Counted from the stretch's first letter, positions 48,646-62,100 are shown. The stretch: 64,000 nt of DNA from Sphagnum compactum (GCA_965153455.1 OZ234497.1:20205872-20269871), one strand, 5' to 3'. The notes: generated by a model not told the origin, from the letters alone. Made by a program: numbers and translations.

Positions 48646-49287
48646 ATGGCAACAGCAAGCATGAATTTTCTTCCGTCTTGGTTTCTTCTATTGTTGTTGT
48701 TGTTCTGTTTCTTTTTCCCACGGTTTCCTGTGCTGGAAGCGCAATTTGTGAGTCCCGAAAGAAGGGTAGAGAGATTCATCGACACCCAGGAGCCAGTTGC
48801 AACACCATGGCCATGGGAGTTCACCATCAATTTCACCACCAACAACGGAAGAGCGACGGGGTTTTTGGCATACGACTGGGCCAACAAACAGCAGCTCATC
48901 GTTCATGGGCCGGGATCCACCAGCTGCCCAACGAAGGATTCTTGCAGTTTTCTGGAAAACAGTGTGGGAGGCACTTACTCAATCGTCCCTAGCATCAAGC
49001 AGTGCGTCGACATCATTCCGAATGTGGGTTCCGTGCCGCCGGACTGGACAGTGCAAGGGCTCTTTGCTGGAGTACAAGAATCTAACGGAGTTCTTTGCTA
49101 CAGGTTCACATACCCTCCCACAATGCACGAGTATCTTGAGACTGTGACTGGAGGAATCCCCTGTGTCTTTGTGTTCCCCATTCCCAGTATGACTTATGAA
49201 TTCCTGCCTAGCACATTTTCTCTTGGGTCTCCGGATCCAGATCTCTTCCAGCTCCCAGAGTATTGCTCTGTGGAAGAACTTAGTTGA
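48646..49287 (+). CDS. Secreted protein, ependymin-like / At4g14100-like family
   Basis: A single-exon frame of 213 aa. The N-terminus is a strong signal peptide (MATASMNFLPSWFLLLLLLF and onwards, cleavage likely near VLEA-QF), so the product should enter the secretory pathway. The mature part has six to seven cysteines, a PWPWEF motif, a central C-x3-IPNVGSVPPDW segment and a C-terminal PDPDLFQLPEYC ending. This pattern recalls the plant ependymin-like (At4g14100-type) secreted proteins, whose biochemical role is unclear. The frame is open further upstream without an ATG, so 48646 is the first usable start. A second Met six codons later would also keep the signal peptide. The family call is moderate; the gene itself is well supported. 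Confidence 0.7.
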   Translation: MATASMNFLPSWFLLLLLLFCFFFPRFPVLEAQFVSPERRVERFIDTQEPVATPWPWEFTINFTTNNGRATGFLAYDWANKQQLIVHGPGSTSCPTKDSCSFLENSVGGTYSIVPSIKQCVDIIPNVGSVPPDWTVQGLFAGVQESNGVLCYRFTYPPTMHEYLETVTGGIPCVFVFPIPSMTYEFLPSTFSLGSPDPDLFQLPEYCSVEELS

Positions 49288-51453
49288 AACCGGATGTGCA
49301 TGTATGTAGGGTATTATGTTCAAACCCTAACTTTCTCTCTGTACATGTTTTTTTCACACCGATCATCCTTCTTCGATCTCTTTCTTGTTAAACCTAAGTT
49401 GTTCTTGCAGCAACTGGGAGAGCTTCAAAGCTTTCCAGCAACCTGCAGTATGTATATGTTTCTTACTTTGTACAGAGCATTGTCATGCTCAGAATGCAGC
49501 ATAAGAATTCTCGAAGTAATATTCCTGATCCATATCTCAGGAAAGAAGCAGAGAAATGTCTAGTGAAGATTTCTCAGCTCGTTGTAGATGTGGTGGTGTT
49601 ATCGGTTATGTAAATACTTTAAAGTGCTTAATTTCTTTGTATCAGGACCCCATCTGAAATTTGCTCAGACTACAAACCAAGAAGAGATGTAGACAGTTCT
49701 CCACATGAAGGCTTACACTTGCTCACTCTCTTCAAAGTGTTTTTGGTTCTGAATTCTGTTTGTCTGCCACATCTATCTAAAGGGTTTTGTCCCACAAGAG
49801 ATGGGGTTGACACTGTAAACGAGATTTTGGTGCAAGATGTTGTTGGATGCATCACAGGTGTTGCCAGATGTGAGTAATTGTGTCAGTTATGGCTTACTAT
49901 TGCATTCAGCATCTCCAAACTCACTTCTGGATACACAACCATGTGCAAGTCAAAGTTCTATCCACATGTGTGGCAACCTTATGTAGTTGATGAAATCAGA
50001 GGTAATTGCATCATAGCCACTAAAGCCTTTTTTTGAGCTTTTTAAGCTCCCTGTGCTGCTGTTGCAAAAATCTGTCTTAGTTGTCTTCTGTTTCTGCTTG
50101 CTGTTAGCTATCTCCATTGAGAACTGGCCTTCATATATGTTACAGTGAACAATCCTTTCAAAATAAAGAAACTATGAGGTTGTTGAAGAGATACTCAGAA
50201 TCTCACTTCTTGGGGAGATATGGCATAAATCTTCCACATGGAAGACAATCCTCATGGAAGACAAAGTCTCCTTGATATGGAAAATTGAGACAAAACCAAC
50301 TCAGCAAGAGTGGTATGAGCTGTAAACATGAAGTTGTTCCTGCACTTGCATCATGATCCTTTTCACAGTGTCAACTGGCACTGTACAATATGCTGTACTT
50401 TCATCTATTTCCATTTGTCCTGATTCTCCAGTGATTACCCATCTTTGCTCAAAGGTGTGGTGGTGTTCCAGGCACTCTGGCTTCTTCTTGCACAGTTTTG
50501 ATCTGTGTCTCCAATTCATGATTTCAAAACTCTTTGAGCTTCTTGTCCTTGAGGTCAGTGTCTTCACAAGACTTGTCTCTTGATTACTCCACTGGAGCAG
50601 CAGCTGCTGCAGCATGAGATCAGCTTCCAGAAGTCTCCTACTGATGATCTGCATGACTAGTATTATCAGTGTCCAAATCAACTCCTGGAGAGAAGGGGCT
50701 TGGTTTGCCAGGCAGTGGAGGTGGGGGGGCAGCAGAAACTTCTTTGGCATTTTCTGGCATGTCTATTGTTTCTGATTCCACAACAGTATCAATGACTTCT
50801 CACATCATAGCTCTGCTCACAAAAACCCACACGCAGTTCAGAAACACACAAAAACCAGCAGAGCTTGAGAGAATTTGAGTACAATACAAATGCAATGTAT
50901 TGATATAGGTTTTATGTCCAAGGTAATGGTGCGCTCTGGAGCTCTACTCTCTCTCTCTCTCAGACAAGTCATCGAGTACATCTTCCAAAACATCTAGAGA
51001 TCAAGTGATGATCATCACCAACCTTTGAGTCACACTCCTCACCACCAGGAGTTGCATGTATCCTCCTGGGAAGTAAATTCTGCTGCATCTTGGACCAAGA
51101 CTTCCACAAACTCCCCAGTTGTCCACCACAACTCCCTGCTGCTGATGAGATGGTACAAGCAGAGTTTCCAACAGTTTTGCTTGATGGAATGCACCATGTT
51201 GATCTTTTGTTCTGCCTGCAACTTCTGCCTTCCCATGTCGCCAAATCTACCACTACCCAGGTTCCTCAACACATGAGCCTCCATGCTGCAAACCTCCATG
51301 ATGATGAAAACCCTAGATCTGATTCTAGGATTCCAATCTCCCTTTACTCCCCCCGCTTCAACCCAACTGCCACAATCTGGAATTGGGTCCAAAGCGCTTC
51401 TCAGTGGAAACCTGCAGAGCGGAAAATTCACGTCGATCTGTTCAGGTACATAC
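49288..51453. other. Region with coding-like fragments, unrecognised
   Basis: Downstream of the secreted-protein gene. On the minus strand, 50640-50795 reads as an acidic and proline-rich stretch (ENAKEVSAAPPPPLPGKPS), and 50410-50590 reads as short coiled-coil-like pieces in changing frames. Positions 51039-51450 are open in several minus-strand frames at once. None matches a family I recognise. They may be exons of an unmodelled minus-strand gene or a decayed one. A (CT)n run lies near 50946-50960. Confidence 0.3.
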
Positions 51454-51513
51454 CTGATAGACAAGTGGCTGCAGCAGCAGGAGCACAACTGCCAGGACAC
51501 AGATGAGCGACAT
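51454..51513 (-). other. Possible signal-peptide first exon
   Basis: On the minus strand an ATG at 51513 opens a 20-codon stretch, MSLICVLAVVLLLLQPLVYQ, that looks like a signal peptide and ends exactly at a good 5' splice site (gtatgt). I could not link it with confidence to a following exon. It may be the first exon of the unrecognised minus-strand material at 50300-51450, or chance. Confidence 0.3.
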
Positions 51514-51976
51514 GCCTAGGGCGGCCAGTTGTCTACCTCAAACCACCTCCAACATGCAGCAATTGTGGGTGGGTGGGTGGGCAAGCGGTTGGCGAATGTC
51601 TCCCTCCTTTCATTCACAGCTTCCTTCCTGCAACGACAAAAGAAAGTTGCCGAGATTCCAGACTCGGCCTGATCTGGCAAAAAGAATCAGATTGAATCCA
51701 AGAAGGAGGATATGAAGAATGGGTTTAGGGTTTAGGGCCTTCCATGACTTCTTCTTCTTCTTGCAGTTACGAAATCACACACAGTTTCAGAAAGAGTTTG
51801 TGTATATGAGGATTCAAAGAATCTGTGCAAACCTTTGGGAACTGCTGCAGTACTGCAACTCAAAAGAGAATAAGTTTCACCATGTCTAGAGATGATGGGT
51901 ATTATTGCAAGTACTGCACATGCTGCCAGTCAGAGGTCCTAAACTACTCTTTGCTTTCTATACAGGAGAGAGGCCA

Positions 51977-53732
51977 TCAATCTGGAAACTGCACAACATC
52001 TTGCAAGAGAATCAAATCTCCTGAACCTCCATACTCTGAGCACAGTTGATCAGCATCAATGTCATGAAGGAGAGTCTCTTGTAGCTTCTTGTTGTCCACG
52101 AAAACTATCTGCACAACAACATTAAGCCAGAGAGTCCATGATAAGGTAGGTACACTGTGAATTTCAGTCTCATGACCAGATCGGAGATACTGATCTAAGT
52201 GCTTGTTGTGCACTGCAAGGGTTGTATTCCTTCCACAGATATCAAACTTTGAATCTGCAGCATACATGACGCAATCTGGTTTCAGAGATTCAGAGTTTTT
52301 TTTTGGGAGGATTTGGGGGTGAAAGCTCAGATCCAGTCTCCCACCTTTTTGCGAACTGCATCTTTGATGAAGGGAGATGCAACTTTCCATACTCCATTGA
52401 AGATGAGGGGCACATTGACCATGAAGAGCTTCTCAACACACCCAGGATAATGTGACTGCACATGAGTACACAAGTCCGCAAGATGTCAAGTACCCAGGTG
52501 CTGCACATCTCTCAAACTGTGCAGGATATCAAGTACCTTTGTTGCAGCACATCTCTGCAAAGTTTCCAAGCATGAAAAAAGAGTACAATCAAACAACATG
52601 GCTGACACATCGAACTTTGTATTGCCATTAGGCCATCGGATTGTCAGAAGAATGCAACAGGCCAGGTTTGAGGAGTACAGGGAGATCAACAGTGTGCTTT
52701 ACCTGCAGGATGTCAAAACCAGTGATCAATGCTCGAGAGTCCAAGTTCTTGAATCCATAACCCTTGAGGTCCATTATTCCAACAAGCTTCCCATCAGCTG
52801 GTGCCCTGTGATTGCCGATTGCACATGATCAACATACAGATCATCTGCCTACTAGTGTTGTGGAAAACCAATATGGGAATCACTGAAGGAAACCATGCAG
52901 TAGTTTAGGCAAGAGATGCAATAGTGATGAAGTCCACCAGGGCCTGCAACATGATGAAGTCAGCTATCTTGAAGAACGGTAGAAGCAGAGCTTACAGTTT
53001 GATTGCCTTCTCAATGGCGTATACAACAAACCCTGATTGCAAACAGTCAAGCACTCAGTATCTAAATTTGCACCTTCACCATCTTTGCAATGAAGATCTC
53101 AAGAAAGCATGAAGCAAGACCATCTGTGGCAGGAGATTCACAGACATGGGGCGTGGGAGTAAGACATTGATCAATCTGTGAATTCAACAGAAAGCTCAAG
53201 AATGGATCTTTCCTCAACGGAGATCCATTTGTTTGTACATACTTTGAAACTCTTGGAAATCCTCCTTGTTGGGAACATGGTTTCGTCCAAGCATGACAAG
53301 AATGGGATGTCCTCTTTTGTCTCGTCCTTGCATGTATAGCTTCTTGGCATTGAGCTCCCCAGAGATTTCAGACTCAAGAATGTACTCATGCGGCTGCTGT
53401 GGCATCAAGGATGTCCTCCATTTTTGGTGCTTAGCAATTGCTTTTGCAGTTTCTTCAACATCCAAAGAATGCTCCTTGAGAAACCGCAGCAGAAGTGCAT
53501 CTTCCAATTCCTTCAAAATTCAGGCCAATGCAGGCCAATGTACATAGCACAAAGCAGCTTTAGAGTCAAAAGCTTCCAATCATGATCTCACGCAGATTGC
53601 AAGCATCAGTCAGAACAAGACCAAATGGAATTATTGTATTTATTTTTCCTCTTGTGCTCAAGAGCTGCTAACCTCTGACTTGCCTCCCACAAGGTCAATT
53701 GCTTCTCGCAAGCTTTCAAGCACTTCTGCAAA
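51977..53732 (-). CDS. SEC14-like (CRAL-TRIO) lipid-transfer protein, 5' end unresolved
   Basis: A cytosolic phosphatidylinositol-transfer-type protein related to Arabidopsis At1g14820. Exons on the minus strand: about 53673-53732 (EVLESLREAIDLVGGKSE; true 5' limit unknown), 53243-53510, 52996-53032, 52703-52805, 52345-52455, 51977-52108. Phases agree throughout. CRAL-TRIO N-terminal helices: ELEDALLLRFLKEHSLDVEE and KHQKWR. Lipid-binding lobe: KLYMQGRDKRGHPILVMLGR, FVVYAIEKAIK, GIMDLKGYGFKNLD, SHYPGCVEKLFMVNVPLIF, IVFVDNKKLQETLLHDID and EYGG before the stop. The 3' end is complete. No start codon could be assigned: the frame upstream of 53732 is open without Met until a TGA, so the start lies in an exon further up, perhaps in 53930-54230. 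Length and fold are typical of the small single-domain members. Confidence 0.88.
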
Positions 53733-54240
53733 CTCTTGAACACACAAGACTTGGCTTGAATTTCCCACTTCTGAAAACAAACTCCTCAGTGCAAATCCAC
53801 TCCTCAAATGCCCAGTTTCTGACCACAGCCCAGAAAGACCTCAACAAGTGAGTGAGTGGGGAGACAGGTTCATGCAGATCAGGAAGGGGAAAAGAATTCC
53901 AGGGCCCCAAGATCCGAACTTTGGATTGCAAGCAGAAAATCGGTGAGCATTCAAGCTCTTGCCAGTCACAAGATCAAGGCTTCTTCACCTGAGACTTGCA
54001 GTCGGGATCTAGGTCTAGCAGCTGAATCTGCTGAGACAACAGTAGCTCCAAAGGTGGGAATCGAGAGCAAAGCTGAGAGCTGGAGCTGAGAGTGGAAATG
54101 ATGCCAAGTTGTGCTGACACTGCTGCTACTGCTGCTGCTGCTCCTGTTTCTGCAGGAGTACCGTGCTAACAACAGATCATGGAGGAAGCAGCTTGAAATT
54201 TGCTGCAACAACAATGCCATGGTGATCATTGTGAAGAACT
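53733..54240 (-). promoter_or_regulatory. Probable 5' region of the SEC14-like gene
   Basis: Sequence upstream of the first recognised SEC14 exon on the minus strand. An 87-codon open stretch (53966-54229) that includes a Ser run from a CTG-type microsatellite could contain the first exon or leader. I found no phase-consistent splice to the SEC14 exons that I could defend. Confidence 0.3.
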
Positions 54241-54550
54241 TCTTTCTTCCTTCCTTCCTTCCTTCCTTGATGCTTGAAAGACCTTAAATCCTCACCTGAA
54301 TGGAAATCCTTCCTTCCTTGGGATTCTTCCTCAATTCCTCAGTTTGACAATTCGACCGAATCTTCCTCACCCTTAATTCTTCCTCACAACAAACCCACTT
54401 TTTTATCTGCATTCAAATTCTGATTCCGGGCAACATTCTTCTTCGGAAAGAATCATTTTTGTTGATTTGACCGAATCTTCCTCAACCCAATTTCTTCCTC
54501 ACAATAGAAACCCATTTCTGATCTGCATTCAAATTCTGATTCTGAGGCTT
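54241..54550. repeat. CTTC microsatellite and 115-bp direct duplication
   Basis: A (TTCC)n run lies at about 54244-54268. A segment containing tctgcattcaaattctgatt is present near 54408 and again near 54522, with cttcctcac words before each, as a direct duplication of about 115 bp. Confidence 0.75.
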
Positions 54551-54859
54551 AATTCCGAAAGAGTTTTGTGATTTTTAAAATTTTTTTGGGGGTCTTTGAA
54601 TTTTTCTTTCCCTTTGATTTTTAAAATAAAAATTCTGACAAAAATTCAAACCCCTTTTGCTTCACAATTCTAACCAAGAGTGCTTGCTCTCTTTCGGATA
54701 TGACAATTCTAACACAGAATGCATTCTTTAAACCTTATGAGAATTCTAATCCAGAATGCTTTAAGAATGCTTTGTTATTAAAACAGAATTTTGAATGGTA
54801 TTTTTTTCGAGCTATTAAGATTCATGATTTGTTATGTGATGTAATTTAGTTTGTTGCCA

Positions 54860-55170
54860 AGCATGAGGTTGCAAGCATGATATTTGGGCGTATCACATTT
54901 CATGATTATGTTGTCATGAAAGCCAAGCTTTTCATGGAACAAAAGTATCATATCTAGAGCTTATCATCTTACCTAATTATGAATGTCATGGAAAGTTTAA
55001 AGCCGAGCTTCATGGAACAAGCATGATATTTTGAGCTATCATCTTCCCTGAGTATGTATGTCATGGAAAGTTTGAAGTGGAAGCTCAATGGAACAAGCAT
55101 GATATATTAGTACTAATAGCTATTTGGCTTACATGATAATGTCATGTCAATTTGAAAACAAGCTTCATGG
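54860..55170. repeat. Degenerate tandem array, about 75-80 bp unit
   Basis: Four degenerate copies, each with a tgtcatg(gaaa) word followed by agcttcatggaac and gcatgatat, near 54912, 54987, 55059 and 55139. The unit is non-coding. Confidence 0.65.
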
Positions 55171-57000
55171 AGCGTGCATGACTAAGAAGCTCATCCCCGC
55201 GATAAGATCACATTATGAAATAAGATGGCCCCCTCATTGGGGCTTAACAGAATCAACACCCACCGGCACATCAATGGATGAAAAATTGCTCATTTCAATA
55301 GCAATAGCAATTTCATGCCTATCTTCTTAGTCCAATTGAAACTGAAATTGGACATGAAAGTTATCGGGAAAGTCACCCTGTCTTCACCCTGTCTTTGGGC
55401 CTGCTTTCACCCCCTATCCCCTCTTTCAGTGGTATCCACAAAGTAAGGAGATTTTGTTAAATCTCAGTATGACATGCTGAAACTCAGCATTTAACGCACA
55501 AGGTTCGAGAGTAATTATAGTATTTGCACAGGTAGGAACAGTGAAAATATATGTAGCAGCAGTTGGGGCGCTCAAGAAAAACAAAGACAGGATGAAACTC
55601 AGTTACCACCAAAATTGGTGGAAAAACTAGGTTGGGTCCCAGTTATTTTGCTTTGTAAAATTTTTGTTCCCTGTTATGCGTTTGATGCCATGCTATGCTG
55701 AAACTGGCGGTTCGCGCCCCCTAATCGCAAGACTTTACAGATAACTCTATTGGACTCAGCCTCTTGTTGGGGACTAACAAGAACCAAAACAAAAAAATTA
55801 TGTGGGTTCCAGTTTGCAAGGCAATGGAGTGTAAGGTGAGGCCCTAGGGTGGAAGCATTCTGGAATTAAGTGGCTTAGGGCAAAGGTCTTGCCAAGTCTG
55901 ATCTTGCAGTTTGGGAATGTCCCTCACCCGTACTAGGCCTTACCTACGGTAAAGCCAAAGGCAAACACTATCATAAGTTTAAACATCCTTGAGTCACAAG
56001 GTGGTAGCCTAGGAGTAAGAAAATCACAAGGTGATACGAGTAAGAAAAGTAGGAGGCCACTTCTAGGTCCAAGGTGCCTCTTGGTTTTTTAGAGTTAGAA
56101 AGCTAGTGCAAAAAATGTCCCCTCTTTGAAATCCAAGTTGAAATGTGGCAAAAAATTTCCAAATTCTTTTTTTTTTAATTTAAGGATTTATTTATTGAAA
56201 AATAGGGAGTATGCAACAGAATATTCTTATTTTATTTTTATTTTTGGCATTTGTGCAAAACTATATGACCATCTATAAGATATCCTCTGAATGCATTAAG
56301 ACATTTCTCCAAGTGCTTTATGTACTACTTTTTTGAAGTTTTCTAAGCACTAATGTATTTCTTTGTCAAAAAGGTTGTAGGTTGTACATCCATTGTCCTT
56401 ATTAATCAGGTGCTCACTTTCAATTGGGTTAAGAGGAATATGGGTTTAGGGTCATGTCATGCTTCCCTTTGGCTCCCACCTTTACAAGTTATATACATGA
56501 AAGGTTTAGGGTTTAGGGTTTAGACGCATCACCCTACTCTCAGCAACTTCCTTACAGTGATAGTGTTTTGTGGTAACTTCAGATTGAATAGAGAAATGAA
56601 AGCGCATTCTGAAGCTTTCCAGACACAAGGGAGGGTACACTTGAATCTATGGACTGCCATTTTGACATCTCAATGCCACAAGATGGACACTCAACTAGGA
56701 TGCCAAGTTTTGCCTTGGTTCTCCCAGCATTGACAGTTAAGGCCCAGTGCCAAAGTGAGGAAATGAAGTTGGCGCCCATCATCACTTTTCTTTTCACACA
56801 TATTTCCTTCCATTTAAGCTAGAAGCCTAGAGGGATAACTAGCTACCACTTCTTTGGTATCTTGCAAGAGAAAACTTTGTTATGATTCAAAAGCTGAAAA
56901 GCTTAGAACCAACCTTAGCATTATATTTAGACAATTCTATCTACTTGTTCCATTGTCACATCTTTAAGTCAAACGCTAGGTCGTCAAGAGAGCTCTAGAA
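55171..57000. other. Intergenic DNA, nothing recognised
   Basis: No exon-like or domain-like sequence. Short interstitial runs of the plant telomere word TTTAGGG (about three units) lie near 56503-56523. Confidence 0.4.
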
Positions 57001-59190
57001 TGTCTTGAATGTTTGTCCATGTGCACCTACTTTAACGTAGACTCTTAACCCTCCTTAAAATGCCTACATAGGTCATCCTAACTCGAGTTTGTTGTAGCAA
57101 CCTAGACCAAACTACAACGTTGTAAATTTCAAGCTCCCTCAACATTCCTTCCTTGGAAGAGCCAAAAATAACAATTGAGTCAAAAATAACATTATTATAA
57201 ATGCCCAACCAAACTTCCGCTTTAATTATTTTGGTGAGTTCCTTAAGCTTCATCACCCAATAGTTTGGAACACTTCCACCTAGCCTTTGCCAAATGCAAT
57301 GCTTTCCAAAGGTTATTTTCATGTCTTCTTATTGAAATCGTTGTGTCATTTTCATACTATGACAAAGTTTGTTATTTCCCCCTCAAGCAACATGAAATTC
57401 CCTTTATGTCTCCAAGCTGTCAACAACTTTCATCATGCCATTCAGAACTTCCCCTACAAGAAGAAACAAGTAAAAAACCAATGGGCATCCTTACATGACA
57501 CCTCTTTCAACTTTAAATGTTATTGTGACATTGCCATTGATGCAAACCACGATGTTTTGCATCCCTAAATAACATCCTTAAAGTCAAACTTGTAGAGAAT
57601 TGACATTTGATCAATGCACTCAACCCAATCAATGGTTTCCTGTGTCAAAAACATGTCATCCAAAATGTACCTAAATGGGAGAAACATGGATTGATTGGAG
57701 TTAATAACTTCCATTTAAATTGGTCATAATTATAGTTATAATGTTTTTGCCAAAATTTTATAAAAAACATTTAAAAGAGAGATTGACCACCAATTCCCAA
57801 GGTTTTCTTTTTCTCCACCTATGGGCTATTAGACCTTTGTTCATTCCCGTTGGTAGGTGTTCCTCTTTGATTGTTTTTTGAACCATTCTACAACAGTCCT
57901 TACCTCTAAGATCCCAAAATCAAATATAACATTTGATTACAACCCCATTTGGGACTAGGGATTTCCCATTTGCCATTGATTTAGCATTAGAATGTAGTTC
58001 ATCTAAAATTAAAGGTTTAGATAGGCAATGTTCATCTCCTTTGAAAATTTTGTAGTTAAAGAATTTAAAACCCTAACTTTCATCTCTACTTAACTAGGTG
58101 ACATTATACTAACCTTATACAACTAACTAAAAAGGCTATAACATACATTCTTCAAATTTTCCTTATTTATTACAACAATATTTCTATCATATTTGACGCT
58201 TGCAATCTAGCCCTTGCTTGGTTTTGGCTTAATAACAAAGACCTTGTTTTGGAAATAATGTTTTTTTTTGGATCCACCACAATCTTTGATTGAATCTTTT
58301 ATGTATTCATTTTTACCTCCTCCAATTCCTATAGTTTCCTTTTGAGTAACCCAACTTTGTGTCGTGCATTGTAGCTAAGTTGCAAGGTTTTTTTGAGCTT
58401 AGTCAAACTCCTACCTTTGGTCAACTTCCTTTTTCCAAAATTCTCTTGCCTTGCAATTATAGAGCACCTTGTAAAACTTAACTACCATCTTCAATTTGGG
58501 AAGAAAAAAACATTTTTTGGTTGTTTCGACCAAACCCCACATGTTTTGTCATCCATCTCCTCCAAGTATCAAATGATCATCTTCCATATTACTTTCCTAG
58601 TGGAGGCTTTCTTGAGATCTAATACAAAGGATATTGGATGGTGGTTGGATTTTCAACTCCATCTCCTTTGATTACATATTGAAAAAATTCATTGTCTATG
58701 TTGTGGGAGAGGTTACTTAACATGTATACTCTATCAAACCTTGCCATTACCTCTTCTTGCCCAATTTTTTGATTATCCAAAGAGTACTTAAGGTTCCATA
58801 CCAATCCAAGAGGTTCTTGGATATCTAATCTAAAGCAACTTTTAAGGCTTCCCAAGATATCAAAAAAAATTCAATGATAATTTTTTCATATTGTGACAAT
58901 TTATCCTCCTTTTGCTCAACCATGTTGATGTCCCCACACAAAATCCATGCACCACCTCTTGAAATTTCATCCTTCAAAAGTTCCCACAAATTTGCTTTGT
59001 TGGTTGGGTTGTTCACAATGTAAGCATTAATGACCCCAAGATCCCCACATGGCAACCCATTGAACCTTAAGATTTGAACTCTATTTCCAAGAACCCTATT
59101 ATAATCCTCTACATATTTTGCCCAATTGGGATTCACCAAAATGCAAGTCCCCTTTCTACTTGTCTGGCCCATTTGGAGTTTCAATGAATA
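57000..59190 (-). mobile_element. Decayed LINE (non-LTR retrotransposon)
   Basis: Reading down the minus strand: an endonuclease block at 58825-59184 with GDLGVINAYIVNNPTNKANL and GGAWILCGDINMVEQKEDKL, which is the apurinic endonuclease-like domain of plant LINE ORF2. Its C-terminal part follows in another frame at 58619-58855 (QEEVMARFDRVYM). Positions about 57040-57700 carry fragments with the SNQSMFLPFRYILD-type pattern of LINE reverse transcriptases. Frames change often and stops are frequent, so it is inactive. Upstream minus-strand sequence to about 60300 may belong to ORF1. No poly(A) end or target duplication was found. Confidence 0.8.
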
Positions 59191-62100
59191 CCCTTCTTTA
59201 ACTTCTAAGAACCATAACTTATAAACACTAGGCTAAAGGAGTTATCACAATTTGTAGCCATGTCACTTTGCAACTTGTATTCTTGTAAACAAATGATGTC
59301 CATTTGCAGCACCAAACCTCAACAAAAGTGGCTTAATTTGCATTTTTCCCCTTACATGTTGAAACCACAAATGTTGTATGAAAGTAGATGCAACTTCATA
59401 AGGTATTATTTGGGGTTTGGCTTGTTTTGCCCAAACCCCCATCTCATTGTCCAATAGCTTTCACTTGTTTGTTAAACCCCCATAAGTCACACATAAATTG
59501 GGGTATGTGTGTGTTTTATTACCTAATCGGAATAAAGGACTTGTTACCCTTCACTACCATCTTAGAACCTCTTAGTGTGTTTTCTTTCTCTATGTTGCTT
59601 CCACCATTAACACTAATGAAATTTGGAACTAGGCTTAGAAAGTTTGTGTGTAACTTTTTGAACCTTTCATTTAGATCTTTTATACACCCAAGTATGCCAA
59701 CATTATTAATTACAAGATGAATAAACCTTTTGTTTCTTTCCTAGCCTAACAATGGTTATTGCTTGGAAAACACACCAATAACATCATCCTCCTCCAAATT
59801 AACTAAATTAATATCATGTTGGATGGTTAGTGTAGTGGGTAGTTTCACTTGGGAGGCACCATGACCTTCTTGGATTGAGGGTAATATGCAATTGTGAACA
59901 TGCGTAAACTAAGTTATGAAAAAGTCAAGTACTTGTTGTGAAAGGTGTTGTTATATTGACTTTGTGTGCCATGGGTTGTATGTAAGGTGTGCTTGGAGAA
60001 GGTTCCTTAAAGAGACTTTAGCATCCTTAGAATGTTTGGAACTAAAGGATTCTCACTTAGGATGTTCCACCAAATGTTTAAAAATTGGAGGGAACTCAAC
60101 CAAGGTTCTATCAATTTTTTTGAAAATGCTAAAACCAAAGTCAAAGGTTTCTTTCAAAACCAAAAATTAGATAACCTTGTTCTCTACCTCATTCAATGTA
60201 AGTGTGAAGTTGGTGGTTTATTATTAAATTTTTCTTTTTGCAAATTATATGCAATCCTACAAAAAGTGTTTCATTTACTAACAAAAAACCTTAACCTCTA
60301 AAAACTTAAGTCCTTTTTACATTCATTTTATCTCTATTCAAAGCCTTAGTTTGAAATTTGGTCCAATTTTTTTGTCAATGAATGAGATAACAAAGCTAAT
60401 GACTATATTCAAATTTTACACATTTAGAAGTCTTTGATTTAAAAAATTAACCAAAAGGGATGATGCAATTATGTGAAAGCTAAATTGAACTCATACATGA
60501 CCTACCCAAGGTTGGATCCATAGCTTCACCAACCACCAAAAGACTTTATGCATGACACTAATGCATGCATATTAATATGACATTTGCAATGACCATGTTA
60601 GGTTCTCATAAAAGAAATTGCAAGCCAAAATGTGATTTTCCTAGGAAAAAATGAATCTTGTAACTTATGGAATGTCAATGTGAGAAAATTTGGAAATGGG
60701 CAACTTCAAAAGGAAGCAAGTTGATTCCGATGCTAGAACTTGTGAATCATGAATGAGTTCCAAGAATTGACCCCTTACTATCGATTTGCAATTCTTGGCA
60801 CTCTAATTGGTGGAGTCCTAAAAGTAGACAGTAGAACACAATGCATGCACTTATTTTATCAACAATTGAAACCTTGCCAAAATCTATATGAAAAATCTTG
60901 TCAAGAAACCACTTGAAATCTCAAAAAATCTCAAAAAATCAAAATTAAAAAAAAATTACAACATATTATAATTTCCATCACCCACACCCATTTGATTTGA
61001 TTTTTTGAAACTATTTTTGGCTCATTAAGCATTTAAAGAATGTCACATTGGTTTTAAACATTTTGCACCCAAAAACAAATTGTGAATGGTATAATGGGTT
61101 CAACATGATTGTAAGAGTATTTGCATTTAAAAAAATGGAAAATAGATAGGAGCTAGGAAAAGTGTATTATTGGGGTAGAAACACTTATCACCAAACACTC
61201 ATGAATGAGCAAACATTTAGATGATCTAAAAGATGGCTCGTTAACAAACACTACTTAGTGATATCCTATAACGATTTACTATCGGTTCTTAAAACTTGTG
61301 GTTGGGGTTTTTAAACCTTCTATCTAAAGATGTTTTCATGTTTGATAATGGGTAATCACTTCTCCCAATCAAAAGTAAAGTCATGATTATTGGGCATTTC
61401 CACCATCCAAATTATCAAAAGGGTTGAAATTTCTAAGAATCACGTTAGGCAATAATGTGAACACTGTTGATGTATGGATAAATTGGGACCAAATGGTAAA
61501 GATAGTGTGCATGATACATAGAATAAACAATGAAAGAATGCAAACTAAATGGACCCACCAATTGTATAATGTAGTCACTACTAAAATTATTGGTTTTTCA
61601 AAAGGTCCAAGTTGACTTATTAGTCTTTTTTCACTAATGAACATGTACATTTTGATTAAAGGCTAAGGGCTTGAATGACATGTGTACCTTTTAACCCATC
61701 AACATAGTTGAAATGACATATTTGATTATTTGTTAATTTGAACATCTAATCAAATTAAACAAAAAATTGACAACCGGTCAAAGTGGCCAATGACACTTAG
61801 TCAAATGGAATATCTAATCAAGTTGGAAAGAAACACATGACACCTTTAGTCAAAATGGCCAATGGAATTTTAATCAAATAAAACATTTAATCAAAATGGC
61901 CAATGTTATGACTACACACATACTTACCTACCTACTTACCCACCCACCCACACACCCACCTACCTACATATAATAACCTACTTATTATCATAGGCACAAA
62001 AAACTACAAGAATAAGAATTAAACCAAAAATATAGCAAGGAAAACAAATCACAAAAAATGCAAACTTAAATCTAATCCAAGACCAGAAACATAAATTTGC

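Noticed and set aside
56503-56523. Telomere-type TTTAGGG repeats
   Set aside because: Only about three units. Similar short runs at 39850-39865 and 51719-51735 show that such words occur by chance or as promoter-type boxes. It is not a chromosome end.
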